Shown here in pieces: positions 1 to 8,920 of a DNA stretch of 64,000 nucleotides. Numbering within the stretch: the first letter of the stretch is position 1; the number at the start of each line of letters is the position of its first letter. The notes beneath the pieces were generated by a model that saw only the letters and a list, made by a program, of their open reading frames with translations, searched no databases and was not told the DNA's origin. The DNA comes from an uncultured Lachnospiraceae bacterium (lineage in GTDB: Bacteria > Bacillota > Clostridia > Lachnospirales > Lachnospiraceae). The position numbers were made by a program, and so were the translations under genes. The stretch spans positions 47,302 through 111,301 of the forward strand of contig CAMWJF010000006.1 of assembly GCA_947174505.1 (NCBI GenBank), in the 5' to 3' direction.

Positions 1-471
1 GATACGATTATGAACGCAATAAGACACATAAAAAATACAGGTGATTTGAATGATGAAACAATACTCGTGACGCACGATTCTGTTAGACCATTTGTAACGC
101 ACCGGATTATTGAGGAAAATATAGATGGCGCAATCCGATATGGAGCATGTGATACAGTGGTCGCTGCATCTGATACAATCGTTGAAAGCCGTGATGGTGT
201 TGTGATCAGTAATATCCCGGACCGGATGCAGATGTATCAGGGGCAGACACCTCAGTCATTTAAGGCAGAAAAGCTTATGCATATTTTCAATAGTCTGTTA
301 CCAGAGGAGAAGGAGATTCTGACAGATGCCGCGAAGATATTTGTAATAAAAGGAGAGCCGGTTCACCTGGTAAAGGGCGAAGTATTTAATACGAAGATAA
401 CCTATTCTTATGATCTTGAAGTGGCGGAAGCAATGATCCGGAGAGAAAACAATGTTGAACACTGTATATAG
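1..471 (+). CDS. tarI: Ribitol-5-phosphate cytidylyltransferase (TarI/IspD-like), 5' truncated by window edge
   Basis: C-terminal part of a nucleotidyltransferase of the IspD/TarI family, which would make CDP-ribitol from CTP and ribitol-5-phosphate in the cytoplasm for ribitol-containing surface polymers. The frame is open from base 1, so the listed ATG at 10 is internal. Visible family signatures are the HDSVRPF stretch, the TIVES/IPDR region, YQGQTPQSFK and a TDAA segment. The last 20 bases overlap tarJ. IspD itself is the alternative, but the directly following TarJ-type reductase favours TarI. Confidence 0.85.
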   Translation, partial: DTIMNAIRHIKNTGDLNDETILVTHDSVRPFVTHRIIEENIDGAIRYGACDTVVAASDTIVESRDGVVISNIPDRMQMYQGQTPQSFKAEKLMHIFNSLLPEEKEILTDAAKIFVIKGEPVHLVKGEVFNTKITYSYDLEVAEAMIRRENNVEHCI

Positions 472-1477
472 ACTCATATCCCCCAAAAGAATAGAGGCAA
501 ACTTTACAGATATTACGTTGACGGCGGACAATGTGCTTGTCCGTCCAACATATCTGTCTATCTGTCATGCTGACCAGCGGTATTATCAGGGCAGGAGAGA
601 GGGGGATATTCTTAGGGAAAAGCTTCCGATGGCGCTGATACATGAAGCGGTGGGGAGAGTTATGTATGACCCGGTTGGGAAATTAAAAGCAGGAGAAGGC
701 GTCATACTGATACCAAACCAACCATTTGAGAAAGATGCGGTTATAGAAGAAAATTATCTGGAAAGCAGTAAATTCAGAGCCAGCTCCTGTGACGGGTTTA
801 TGCAGGAATATGTAATAACAAATAGGGACAGACTGCTCAGGGTTCCAAAAGATTTAACAGCTGAGATGGGAGCGTTTACAGAAATGGTATCTGTCTGTAC
901 TCATACTGTGATGAGGTTTGAAAGGTTTTCCCATGACAGGAGAAAGAAAATTGGAATATGGGGAGATGGAAACCTAAGTTATATACTCTCTGCAATACTC
1001 AGCGAGTTGTACAAGGATTGTCAGTTATATGTTATGGGGGTACATGAGGAAAAGCTTGCCACATTTACTTTTGCGGATCAGACTTTTCATGTGGATCATA
1101 TTCCAGATGACTTGAGAATAGACCATGCGTTTGAATGTGTCGGAGGTAGTGCGTCGCAAAGCGTTATAGAGCAGATTATAGCTCGTATTCATCCGGAAGG
1201 ATCGGTAGCGCTTATGGGTGTGTCGGAAAACGCAATTCCTGTTAATACGCGCATGGTTCTGGAAAAAGGGCTGCATGTATTTGGCAGCAGTCGCAGCGGA
1301 AAAAAGGATTTTGAAAAAGTAATTGAATTATATAAAACATATCCGCGACTGAAGAACTATTTTTTAAATTTAATTGGATGTGTGATGGACGTGAAGAATA
1401 TACAGGATATGTCGAACGCATTTGAATATGATTTGAATAGTTCTTTTGGAAAGACAATTATGCGGTGGGATGTATAA
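452..1477 (+). CDS. tarJ: Ribulose-5-phosphate reductase, TarJ-like zinc alcohol dehydrogenase family
   Basis: A 341-residue medium-chain dehydrogenase that would reduce D-ribulose-5-phosphate to D-ribitol-5-phosphate with NADPH, feeding TarI. The N-terminal catalytic part has the TarJ-type sequence SICHADQRYYQGRR and a later LIHEAVG segment; the Rossmann part begins near IGIWGDGNLSY and continues through DHAFECVGG. The start overlaps the tarI stop by 20 bases, indicating translational coupling. With the acyltransferases and glycosyltransferase downstream it forms the end of a cell-wall or capsule polymer operon. Confidence 0.88.
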   Translation: MLNTVYRLISPKRIEANFTDITLTADNVLVRPTYLSICHADQRYYQGRREGDILREKLPMALIHEAVGRVMYDPVGKLKAGEGVILIPNQPFEKDAVIEENYLESSKFRASSCDGFMQEYVITNRDRLLRVPKDLTAEMGAFTEMVSVCTHTVMRFERFSHDRRKKIGIWGDGNLSYILSAILSELYKDCQLYVMGVHEEKLATFTFADQTFHVDHIPDDLRIDHAFECVGGSASQSVIEQIIARIHPEGSVALMGVSENAIPVNTRMVLEKGLHVFGSSRSGKKDFEKVIELYKTYPRLKNYFLNLIGCVMDVKNIQDMSNAFEYDLNSSFGKTIMRWDV

Positions 1478-1504
1478 GCGGATATGAATAGGGGGCAGGA
1501 ATAA

Positions 1505-2542
1505 ATGATTCTCTTTTTTGCGGCAGCGCTGCTACTTGTTATAGCAGGATTAAAAAGAACTAATGGGAATAAAACCGATTATATGTCCATAGATATGACA
1601 AACAGTATCAAGGGATTCTTTTTGTGTATGGTCTTTTTTTCACATATCTGGACATATGCAGATTTTTTGCATCCTTATTTGGATGCGCCCTATCAGCTGG
1701 TCAGGAGAATGACGGGACAGTGCATTGTGGCAATGTTTCTTTTTTATTCAGGCTATGGAATTATGGAGTCTATTGAAAAGAAAGGACTGAGCTATGTAAA
1801 GAGTATTCCTGTACATAGATTTTTAAAAGTATTATTGCTGTTTGACAGTGCACTTGCCTTTTTCTTTGGATACCGCTATTTAACAGGATCACAGTTTGGG
1901 CTTAAAAAGATTATCCTGACGCTAATTGGCTGGGATTCAATAGGAAACAGCAACTGGTATATTTTTTGTGTATTGTGGCTGTATATATTTACTTATATTG
2001 CCTTTATGGCATTTGTATCAGATTATAAAAAAGCAGTGATTGGTATTTTTGTTTTATCACTGTTTTATATGGCGATTGTCTGTAAATTAGGAAAAGAGTA
2101 CTGGTGGTATGATACAATTTTATGTTATACCTACGGAATGCTTTTTTCCTTGTACCGCGATAAGATTGAACATTTTATTAATGAAAATTTTCGATCCTGG
2201 TTATTTTTTGTCATGTTGTTTGCAATTGGATTTGTCACGCTTTACTTTTATAAAAATATGAGTTGGATTGTATATCAGATGTGGGTATTTTGTTTTGTTG
2301 CGTTTATTGTATCGTTTACAATGCGGTTTGCGGTAGATAATCGTTTTTTGCAGTGGGGAGGGATGAATTTATTCGAGCTGTATATATTGCAAAGACTACC
2401 AATGATGATATTGAAACCGTATCTATTGCCGGGGAAAAATTATGTTTATGTAATTGCCTGTATCATATTTACGGTTTTAATTTCTGTTCTATTTCAAAAG
2501 ACAATTAGTAAGATTATTCAAAAGTTTGTCGAGTTTAAGTAG
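1505..2542 (+). CDS. Membrane acyltransferase family 3 protein
   Basis: A 345-residue polytopic membrane protein resembling acyltransferase-3 proteins, which transfer acyl groups to extracellular or lipid-linked sugars. About ten hydrophobic segments are visible, and the region IKGFFLCMVFFSHIW fits the conserved first helix with its histidine (usually R...H). It starts at an ATG preceded by GGGGGCAGG and sits 28 bases after tarJ, so it is probably co-transcribed. The exact substrate cannot be told; a ribitol polymer or another glycan is inferred from the neighbours. Confidence 0.7.
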   Translation: MILFFAAALLLVIAGLKRTNGNKTDYMSIDMTNSIKGFFLCMVFFSHIWTYADFLHPYLDAPYQLVRRMTGQCIVAMFLFYSGYGIMESIEKKGLSYVKSIPVHRFLKVLLLFDSALAFFFGYRYLTGSQFGLKKIILTLIGWDSIGNSNWYIFCVLWLYIFTYIAFMAFVSDYKKAVIGIFVLSLFYMAIVCKLGKEYWWYDTILCYTYGMLFSLYRDKIEHFINENFRSWLFFVMLFAIGFVTLYFYKNMSWIVYQMWVFCFVAFIVSFTMRFAVDNRFLQWGGMNLFELYILQRLPMMILKPYLLPGKNYVYVIACIIFTVLISVLFQKTISKIIQKFVEFK

Positions 2543-2576
2543 AAGTTATATCACCTATTCTGGGAGGATTTGAAGC

Positions 2577-4082
2577 ATGTCCAGATTAATTCATGTGGGT
2601 AATTGTATATCTGTACTATTTTTCTATTTAGTTTGCATAGTTGCGTTGAAAAGTATGATTTCTGAATCTTATTTAGCGGCAATTGTTTTGCTTCCTGCTC
2701 TAGTTGGTTTTGGGAAATTATATAGAAAATATAAAAAAACAGACATGGACTTACGATTGGACGAAGAAATAAAAAAATATCGGGTACTAATATGGTGCTG
2801 TTTACAAACACTTTCCATAATCGTAATGGTGATTATGACGGTTAATCTCCGCGTAAAATTTTCGTGGGATTGGGGAAAGCTCATTTCAACTGCAGTATCT
2901 AAGGTAGTTACTGGTGAATGGAGTGCTATGGAATATTATAGCCGTTATCCGAATAATCAGGCGTGGCTATTATGTTTGACAGCATATTTCAAGTTTATTC
3001 GCCTGATGATTCCAGTGGCAACTGAAAAAACTTTCTATGTAGCAGCTATTCTAGTAAGTATAGCTTTTACGCAAATAACACTTTGGTTGGTGTATCAGAC
3101 GGCTAGAATACTCTTTAGTGAGAAAAGAGCACTTTTAGTCGGTATGATAGGTTTGATATGTCTTCCCTTTTATTTATATGCTCAATTTGCATATACAGAT
3201 ACTATCAGTATGATGATGGTCATTTTTGCAGCTTATATCTACTTAAAATTGAAAAGTTCAAAAGGGAATGGGAACTGTATTGGGCTTGGTTTCTTACTTG
3301 TAGTCACATCAGTCCTTATTTTTAATATAAAGATACTTGGCTTTATTGCTATAATTGCTATGGTTCTTGATAGTATTTTGAACTGTGATAATTATAGGAA
3401 GCTTATTTTCATATTAATAAGTTGCTTTGTACTTTGGGGAGCAGGAACTAAAATATCTGTTATGGTAATAGAAAACAAGTTACCGATGACAGATGAAATG
3501 GCTGATCGATATGAGTTTTCATGGACTCATTGGGTAATGATGGGAATGAACAAAAAAGGGGGATATTCGGAGGATGATGTTGCTTTTTCAAAAAGCGTTG
3601 TAAGTTTTGAAGAAAGGCAGGAGGCGGAAATATCAGAGCTAAAACGGCGTATCACGGGTTACGGAGTAAAAGGAACATTAAATCATCTTTTCAATACCAA
3701 GCTTTCAAGGACATGGGGGAAAAGTTGCTTAGCTGGAGATGACTATATTCATAGGAAACCATATTCTGAAAACAGTTTATGGCAAAGGCTGTTTGGGGTA
3801 GGAGAAGATTTGCATTGGATTGTTTTGACTTATTCATGGATTTTCCATATTCTGATGATTTTGGGGATGTTTCTTGAGGGAATTTATTCTTTAAAAGAGG
3901 ATGCAGGAAGTCGGAAGTTTATGATGTTGCGTTATACGGTATTAGGAGTAGGTATTTTTCTTACATTATGGGAGTGTAATAGCCGTTATCTTTTGCCATT
4001 TTTGCCAGTAATGATATTGTTATCAAGCAGAGGGTGGGAACTGGTTATTTATAAGTGTAGCGTCTGGAGGTTGTATGAATGA
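2577..4082 (+). CDS. Polytopic membrane glycosyltransferase (GT39/ArnT-like), putative
   Basis: A 501-residue integral membrane protein with about ten to twelve hydrophobic helices. The region with YYSRYPNNQAW followed by a long run of helices and the FAYTDTISMMMV segment resembles C-type glycosyltransferases that use lipid-phosphate-linked sugars. It has a GGGAGG ribosome binding site eight bases ahead of the ATG and its stop overlaps the next start (ATGA). It probably decorates or extends the polymer whose precursor is made by TarIJ. The family call is by pattern, not by search. Confidence 0.6.
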   Translation: MSRLIHVGNCISVLFFYLVCIVALKSMISESYLAAIVLLPALVGFGKLYRKYKKTDMDLRLDEEIKKYRVLIWCCLQTLSIIVMVIMTVNLRVKFSWDWGKLISTAVSKVVTGEWSAMEYYSRYPNNQAWLLCLTAYFKFIRLMIPVATEKTFYVAAILVSIAFTQITLWLVYQTARILFSEKRALLVGMIGLICLPFYLYAQFAYTDTISMMMVIFAAYIYLKLKSSKGNGNCIGLGFLLVVTSVLIFNIKILGFIAIIAMVLDSILNCDNYRKLIFILISCFVLWGAGTKISVMVIENKLPMTDEMADRYEFSWTHWVMMGMNKKGGYSEDDVAFSKSVVSFEERQEAEISELKRRITGYGVKGTLNHLFNTKLSRTWGKSCLAGDDYIHRKPYSENSLWQRLFGVGEDLHWIVLTYSWIFHILMILGMFLEGIYSLKEDAGSRKFMMLRYTVLGVGIFLTLWECNSRYLLPFLPVMILLSSRGWELVIYKCSVWRLYE

Positions 4083-5110
4083 AAAAAATTTTAGGGGGGG
4101 GGGCATATGCTCAATCTCAATCCAAACGGATTTTTCTGTATGAAAACGTGCGTTTTGCGCTAATTGTATTAGTTGTTATTGGACATGCTATTGATTTGAA
4201 CACAGCACAGTCAAAAGTGTATCGGGGTATTTTTCTATGGATTTATTCTTTTCATATGCCAGTATTCTTGTTTTTGTCGGGAATGTTTCACAAAAACGAA
4301 AAAATAATTGCAAAAATGCTGGGATATATATGCATAGGGTTTTGCTTGAAAATATTTTATTTTATAGAAAACATGCTATTATTTGAAAACGCTTCCTTTT
4401 CACTTCTTTCAGATGGAGGAATACCCTGGTATATGTTTGTACTCGCAATGTATATTGTGGTTTCGTATGGCTTAAGAAACATAGATAAAAGGTTTCTTTT
4501 CATATTTTCTGTTATGCTAGCCTGTTTTGTCGGATATGATGCAGCTATAGGCGACTTCCTGTATCTTTCGCGTGCGGTTGTATTTTATCCGTTTTTCCTA
4601 TTGGGAGAGATGACGAATGCAGAGGCGCTGGCTAAAGCTGCAGAAAATAAGAGAATAAAGGGAATGGCTTTTGTGGTGTTGATAGTTTGGGGAATAGCTT
4701 GTATTGCCCATGTAGATCAGCTGTATTTTTTGCGGGCTCTTTTCACGGGGCGTAGTTCTTTTAACGTAAATGAAATATTTAGCAGGTGGGGATGTATATT
4801 CCGCATAATATGTTATATGATCAGCGTGATCATTGGATTTTCTGTAATTTGCATTATGCCAAACCGATCTGTTCCTGTAATCACTTTGGTTGGGAGCCGC
4901 ACGTTGCAGGTTTATTTCTGGCATTACTTTGTGATTGCTATTTTAGACAAAGTGGGAATAGATGATTTCTTTATGACGTTTTTGGCAGGAAGGCTGATAT
5001 GGATTTTGTGCGCCGTCTTTCTTGTGGCCGTTTTGAGCTTAAGGCCGTTTGCGTTTCCGATGGGATATATAATGAAATCGTGTAGAAGTGTATCACATAC
5101 CAGACATTAG
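4079..5110 (+). CDS. Membrane acyltransferase family 3 protein with G10 tract at codon 6
   Basis: A 343-residue polytopic membrane protein of the acyltransferase-3 type. ENVRFALIVLVVIGHAID gives the characteristic R...H first helix and YSFHMPVFLFLSGMF the second. It would O-acylate a surface glycan. The start codon overlaps the upstream stop. Five codons in, the gene runs through ten consecutive G residues. With ten Gs the frame stays open for the whole protein; by hand translation nine Gs ends at TAA near 4159 and eleven Gs ends even sooner at TGA. The gene is therefore ON in this assembly and could be phase variable. Confidence 0.75.
   Translation: MKKILGGGAYAQSQSKRIFLYENVRFALIVLVVIGHAIDLNTAQSKVYRGIFLWIYSFHMPVFLFLSGMFHKNEKIIAKMLGYICIGFCLKIFYFIENMLLFENASFSLLSDGGIPWYMFVLAMYIVVSYGLRNIDKRFLFIFSVMLACFVGYDAAIGDFLYLSRAVVFYPFFLLGEMTNAEALAKAAENKRIKGMAFVVLIVWGIACIAHVDQLYFLRALFTGRSSFNVNEIFSRWGCIFRIICYMISVIIGFSVICIMPNRSVPVITLVGSRTLQVYFWHYFVIAILDKVGIDDFFMTFLAGRLIWILCAVFLVAVLSLRPFAFPMGYIMKSCRSVSHTRH
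4094..4103 (+). repeat. G10 homopolymer in coding start of acyltransferase
   Basis: Ten G residues directly after ATGAAAAAAATTTTA. Only tract lengths of 10 plus or minus 3n keep the acyltransferase frame open. Tracts of this length in AT-richer surroundings are typical slipped-strand mispairing sites. Confidence 0.9.
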
Positions 5111-5221
5111 AGAAAATATTATAGGGGGTATGATGGAACTAGTATGATTTACTTTAATTGCCTGTATGTTTCGCACCCTTTAACCATTTCGCAACAGAAT
5201 ACGCAGAGGATTTAAAAAATG

Positions 5222-5250
5222 TTGCTTAACATACGGTTTTCGCATATAAT
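5222..5250 (+). promoter_or_regulatory. Sigma-A type promoter for the small cysteine protein
   Basis: TTGCTT and a perfect TATAAT separated by 17 bases. About 45 bases downstream an ATCATC...GATGAT hairpin lies in the leader, and a strong TTTGGAGG site precedes the ATG at 5351. The 5111-5221 interval before it shows only a possible C-terminal coding scrap (..NHFATEYAEDLKNVA stop) and no gene. Confidence 0.6.
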
Positions 5251-5350
5251 ATGCTTGCAAACAAGAATCAAAGTATGGCGGCGGTATGATCATCTTGACG
5301 GTGATGATAAGTAGCATTTAAAGTTTTACATTTATTTGGAGGCCAAGAGT

Positions 5351-5587
5351 ATGCTGGATTATGACATTGTTTATGTAAAAAGTAAGCAGGAGTTTGACGA
5401 CAGAGTAAGCGACTATTTTGTTAATATGACAAATAACGCAAGAACGCTTCATAAAACATACGCCTGTCATTCTGCAAATATGGCATATAGGTTTATTGCT
5501 TTTGATACGCTTGAAGATGTAGCAGAGTATGAAAAATTGCATCGGAATTCGACACCGTTTAAGCGGTGTGGCAATTGCTTTAAATAA
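5351..5587 (+). CDS. Small hypothetical protein with C-terminal CxxC
   Basis: A 78-residue protein of unknown function. I start it at the ATG at 5351 because TTTGGAGG lies eight bases upstream; the track start at 5336 is a TTG overlapping that site. It begins MLDYDIVYVKSKQEF, has a single cysteine in the middle (YACHSANM) and ends RCGNCFK, so a CxxC pair could bind metal with an upstream Cys or His. It has its own promoter and no operon partner. No family is recognised. Confidence 0.6.
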   Translation: MLDYDIVYVKSKQEFDDRVSDYFVNMTNNARTLHKTYACHSANMAYRFIAFDTLEDVAEYEKLHRNSTPFKRCGNCFK

Positions 5588-5598
5588 GAGGATTCACG

Positions 5599-5653
5599 GT
5601 TCATCGGTGATCCTGGCTGGTGTGTATGAAATTAAAAATTTGAAATCAAATAT
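5599..5653 (+). pseudogene. Fragment of an AAA/PD-(D/E)XK family gene
   Basis: About 55 bases, including tcggtgatcctggctgg, match the body of the intact ATPase gene near 7714-7767 and translate as SVILAGVYEIKNLKSN against SVILAGVYDIKNLKSK. Nothing else of the gene remains here, so it is a scrap of a second copy. Confidence 0.6.
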
Positions 5654-5813
5654 CTATTCATTCATAATGGAGTCATTGGTATGTCACCATATTCCCATAA
5701 ATGCGGAAATTTAATATAAAAGCTTTGATATTAATGAGTTTTCTTTTTAGATGTAGTATAATAGAGTGCGGGAAAACAGGAAAAATAGCAGAGAAACGGA
5801 ATCGAGGTACATT

Positions 5814-6158
5814 ATGAGCAGTAGCTGCCAAATCCCAACACCGACTGAATATGTTAGAAAAATGTTGGATTATGCAGGGTACATAAGGGGGCTGTGTGGG
5901 AAACGTATACTGGAAAATTTTTGTGGGGAAGGCAATATTTTATGCGAAATAGTAAGAAGATATATTGAAGATGCTATTAACTCCGAGTATTCTATTACAG
6001 CAATTGTGCAGGGGCTTGAAAATGACATTGTTGGTATAGAAATTGATGAGAATAAGGTGACTGTTTGTATAGATAATCTGAATCGCATTTTAGAGGAATA
6101 TGGTATAGGGGAAGTAAAATGGAATGTAAGTTACAGTGATTATTTACAATCTCGTTGA
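5814..6158 (+). pseudogene. Truncated N6-adenine DNA methyltransferase (N-terminal part)
   Basis: A 114-residue product starting at the ATG at 5814 (GAGG upstream). It has TPTEYVRKMLDYAG and then GKRILENFCGEGNIL, which fits the S-adenosylmethionine-binding motif I of Eco57I-type or N-6 adenine methylases, and GIEIDENKV after it. It stops at SYSDYLQSR, just before the catalytic NPPY motif would be expected, whereas family members are several hundred residues long. It is therefore probably non-catalytic. The receiver protein follows 23 bases later, suggesting one former operon. Retention as a small accessory protein cannot be excluded. Confidence 0.6.
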
Positions 6159-6181
6159 AGAAGTGATTGGAGGATTATTGC

Positions 6182-6790
6182 ATGTATAGAGTTGGATATA
6201 TAGATGATGAAAATGATTTGATATCCGATTATATTAAGCGGTTACAAAGACGAGACATTGAATTAATAGTGGCGCCTGTTGGTGATATGGCTGCGATAAA
6301 AAAATGGATAGTAGAGACCAATATTGAATGCATGCTAATAGATTATCAACTAAAAGCATCGTATGACTACGTGGGAACGGAATTGTTTTCGTATCTTTAT
6401 GATGAATTGCCAGGCCTTCCGTGCATAATCTTAACCAGCTTTACAGATTCATCGGTAAATGAGAATACGGTGGTTAAGAATTGCATCATGGATAGAGGTG
6501 TGCTGGATAAGAGTGGAATGGAATTTGATGAATTTTGTGATATGTTGAAACAGTCCACAGAGGTATTTAAGACGAATAAAAATAAGTATATTTCTAAATA
6601 TAATGAATTATATAAGAAGAAAAGTGAAGGCAGTATCATGCCAGAGGAAGAAGAGGAATTATTATCGGTTTTCAAAATCTTGAGGGCATATGGAGAGGTC
6701 GATGATATTTCGTCCCAATTTTTGAAGACAAAAGTTGATGATGCTCTTGACGCAGTGTTGAGGAAACTGGATGAATTATTGAACAAGTGA
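6182..6790 (+). CDS. Receiver-domain protein with helical C-terminus
   Basis: A 202-residue protein whose first ~120 residues look like a response-regulator receiver: YIDDEND supplies the acidic pocket, MLIDYQL the likely phospho-aspartate, ILTSFTD the Thr/Ser switch and VLDKSG the lysine. The remaining 80 residues are charged, helical and carry no recognisable DNA-binding domain. A GGAGG site precedes the ATG at 6182. No histidine kinase is nearby; the neighbours are a broken methylase and an HNH-like remnant, so it may be the surviving part of a defence or modification locus. Function is inferred only. Confidence 0.65.
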   Translation: MYRVGYIDDENDLISDYIKRLQRRDIELIVAPVGDMAAIKKWIVETNIECMLIDYQLKASYDYVGTELFSYLYDELPGLPCIILTSFTDSSVNENTVVKNCIMDRGVLDKSGMEFDEFCDMLKQSTEVFKTNKNKYISKYNELYKKKSEGSIMPEEEEELLSVFKILRAYGEVDDISSQFLKTKVDDALDAVLRKLDELLNK

Positions 6791-6816
6791 TAAAGGGTTA
6801 ACAAACTTGTGAATAT

Positions 6817-7025
6817 ATGGACAAAAAGATTGTAAGAAGATCATTGGTTGAACATAGAAGTCCATATAGAGAATATAAAGATATATTAAGAGAGGATTTT
6901 ACAGAAATAATGGCAAAGGCTTTGTCGATCCGGTATGGACGCTTGACGGGGAATATGGTGGAGAAGAGTGGGATGTGGAAATTTTAAATATGGAGAAGAG
7001 GCTGGCAATTGTGTGTGAGAGATAA
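6817..7025 (+). pseudogene. Remnant of an HNH-endonuclease-like gene, frameshifted
   Basis: The first frame opens MDKKIVRRSLVEHRSPYREYKDILREDF, which resembles the start of small HNH nucleases (PYREYKxxLRxDF followed by a CxYC motif). That frame ends at 6987; a second frame (GKGFVDPVWTLDGEYGGEEW...) continues to 7025. The central catalytic region is absent. It lies directly after the receiver gene. The HNH assignment is tentative. Confidence 0.4.
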
Positions 7026-7176
7026 AAGCAATATACAGGGGGAATGAAAGTAGTCGTGCTTGCGCGCTTGTTGTCTTACCAGCACCTTTACATACATCAG
7101 ACCGAATGATAGAATAAGTGGAGTGAAGATATTATTTCCAGCAGGCAAATGTCGGTTATCATATGGAGGAATTGCA

Positions 7177-8760
7177 ATGCGGTATTTCAATACAGAAGGG
7201 TGCTGTAAACCAAACAAACATTATATGGTATGCCTTGACGACAGATTAAGAACGATCAGGGAGGAGTTTGTAGAAAAAGGGAAGTATTTTGTTATCAACA
7301 GGGGAAGACAGTACGGCAAGACAACGACGCTTATGGCATTGGCGGAGTATTTAAGCGCCGATTATGTTGTTATCCATATGGATTTTCAGATGATGAGTAC
7401 GGCCAGTTTTGAAAATGAGCAGACCTTTGCGGTAAAGTTTATCAGACAGATAGAGCGCTATATTTCCCGGAAGAAAGAGCGAATGGAGGGGATTGATGCA
7501 GAAACCTTCCAGGCGTTGCTCACGTTGAAAAACGAAGAAAAGCTCTCGCTGGATCTGCTGTTTGAGGGATTGAGCGAAATGTGCGAAACAGCGGGAAAGC
7601 CCGTTGTTCTTATGATTGATGAGGTAGACAGTGCGTCGAATAATCAGGTGTTTATTGATTTTCTTGCGCAGCTGCGGGGATATTATCTGAACAGGGATGA
7701 GTTTGCGACGTTTCAGTCGGTGATCCTGGCTGGCGTATATGATATCAAAAATTTGAAATCAAAGATACGGCCGGATGAGGAGCATCAGTATAACAGTCCG
7801 TGGAACATCGCAGCAAACTTTCATGTAGCCATGAACTTTTCGGCGGAGCAGATTGCAGGTATGCTGTCTGAGTATGAGGCAGACCATCATACGGGAATGA
7901 GCGTAGAGGCGGTTGCAGGGGAGATATATCAATATACTTCCGGCTATCCGTATCTGGTGTCCGCGATCTGTAAAATTATGGATGAAAGGACGGAAGGCGT
8001 AGATGATTCGACGGCATGGACAAGGGAGGGAATCCTGCAGGCGGTAAATTACATTTTAAAAGCGGATTTACCATTGTTTGGAAGTATGATAAAGCATGTC
8101 AATGAATATCCGGCGATAAAGAAGATGCTGTATGATATCTTATTCTGGGGTGAGTCAATGTCCTATAACTCTGATAATCGTGCCATAGGACTTGCGGGAA
8201 TGTTTGGATATGTGGAGGATCAAGGCGGAAAAGTTCGGGTGTCAAATCGTATTTTTGAAACCCGTTTGTATGATTATTTCCTCTCAGAGGAAGAGCTGGC
8301 AAATGAAATAAGTGGTTTTTCAAAACAGGATAAAAATCAGTTTGTGAAAGGCAGAAAGCTGGATATGGATCGGATACTTGAAAGGTTTGTGGAACATTTT
8401 ACAGATATTTATGGAGACAATGATGAGAAGTTCATTGAGAATTATGGTCGTAAATTTTTCCTGCTGTATCTGAGACCGATTATTAACGGAACGGGCAATT
8501 ACTATATTGAAGCCCAGACAAGGGATGCAAAGAGAACGGATGTAATTGTGGATTATTTAGGAGAGCAGTTTGTTGTAGAGCTTAAAATATGGCATGGGAA
8601 TGAGTATAATGAGCGGGGTGAGCAGCAGCTTACAGATTACTTGGACTATTACCATAAAGACAAAGGGTATTTACTCAGTTTTAATTTTAACAAGAAGAAG
8701 GAAGTGGGTGTAAAGGAACTGAAGATTGGAGATAAAATAATAGTAGAAGCAGTGGTGTAA
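7177..8760 (+). CDS. AAA-like ATPase with C-terminal PD-(D/E)XK nuclease domain
   Basis: A 527-residue protein. I start at the ATG at 7177, preceded by TGGAGGA, rather than the track start at 7060. Walker A is NRGRQYGKTT (about residue 42) and Walker B VVLMIDEVD (about 145-153). The C-terminal domain has TDVIVDY...FVVELKIW around residues 455-472, the D...ExK pattern of PD-(D/E)XK nucleases of the DUF1703 kind. Such proteins are amplified in gut Firmicutes and Bacteroidetes; their role is unknown, with mobile-element or defence roles proposed. A strong terminator follows the gene. Confidence 0.8.
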   Translation: MRYFNTEGCCKPNKHYMVCLDDRLRTIREEFVEKGKYFVINRGRQYGKTTTLMALAEYLSADYVVIHMDFQMMSTASFENEQTFAVKFIRQIERYISRKKERMEGIDAETFQALLTLKNEEKLSLDLLFEGLSEMCETAGKPVVLMIDEVDSASNNQVFIDFLAQLRGYYLNRDEFATFQSVILAGVYDIKNLKSKIRPDEEHQYNSPWNIAANFHVAMNFSAEQIAGMLSEYEADHHTGMSVEAVAGEIYQYTSGYPYLVSAICKIMDERTEGVDDSTAWTREGILQAVNYILKADLPLFGSMIKHVNEYPAIKKMLYDILFWGESMSYNSDNRAIGLAGMFGYVEDQGGKVRVSNRIFETRLYDYFLSEEELANEISGFSKQDKNQFVKGRKLDMDRILERFVEHFTDIYGDNDEKFIENYGRKFFLLYLRPIINGTGNYYIEAQTRDAKRTDVIVDYLGEQFVVELKIWHGNEYNERGEQQLTDYLDYYHKDKGYLLSFNFNKKKEVGVKELKIGDKIIVEAVV

Positions 8761-8825
8761 TTGACCGAAAATGATAGGCTGAATGTGGAATATAAAAATA
8801 TATGTAGGGTGGTACTAAGTAGAGC

Positions 8826-8857
8826 AAAAATCCGCATTGTTAAAATGCGGATTTTTT
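8826..8857 (+). terminator. Rho-independent terminator of the AAA/PD-(D/E)XK gene
   Basis: AAAAATCCGCATT and AATGCGGATTTTT form a 13-bp perfect stem with a five-base loop followed by a T run. Confidence 0.85.
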
Positions 8858-8920
8858 TGTATACTTATTATGGAATTGAGAAATGTATGTCGGTTTTCTG
8901 TAAAAGAGGAATCAATATTC

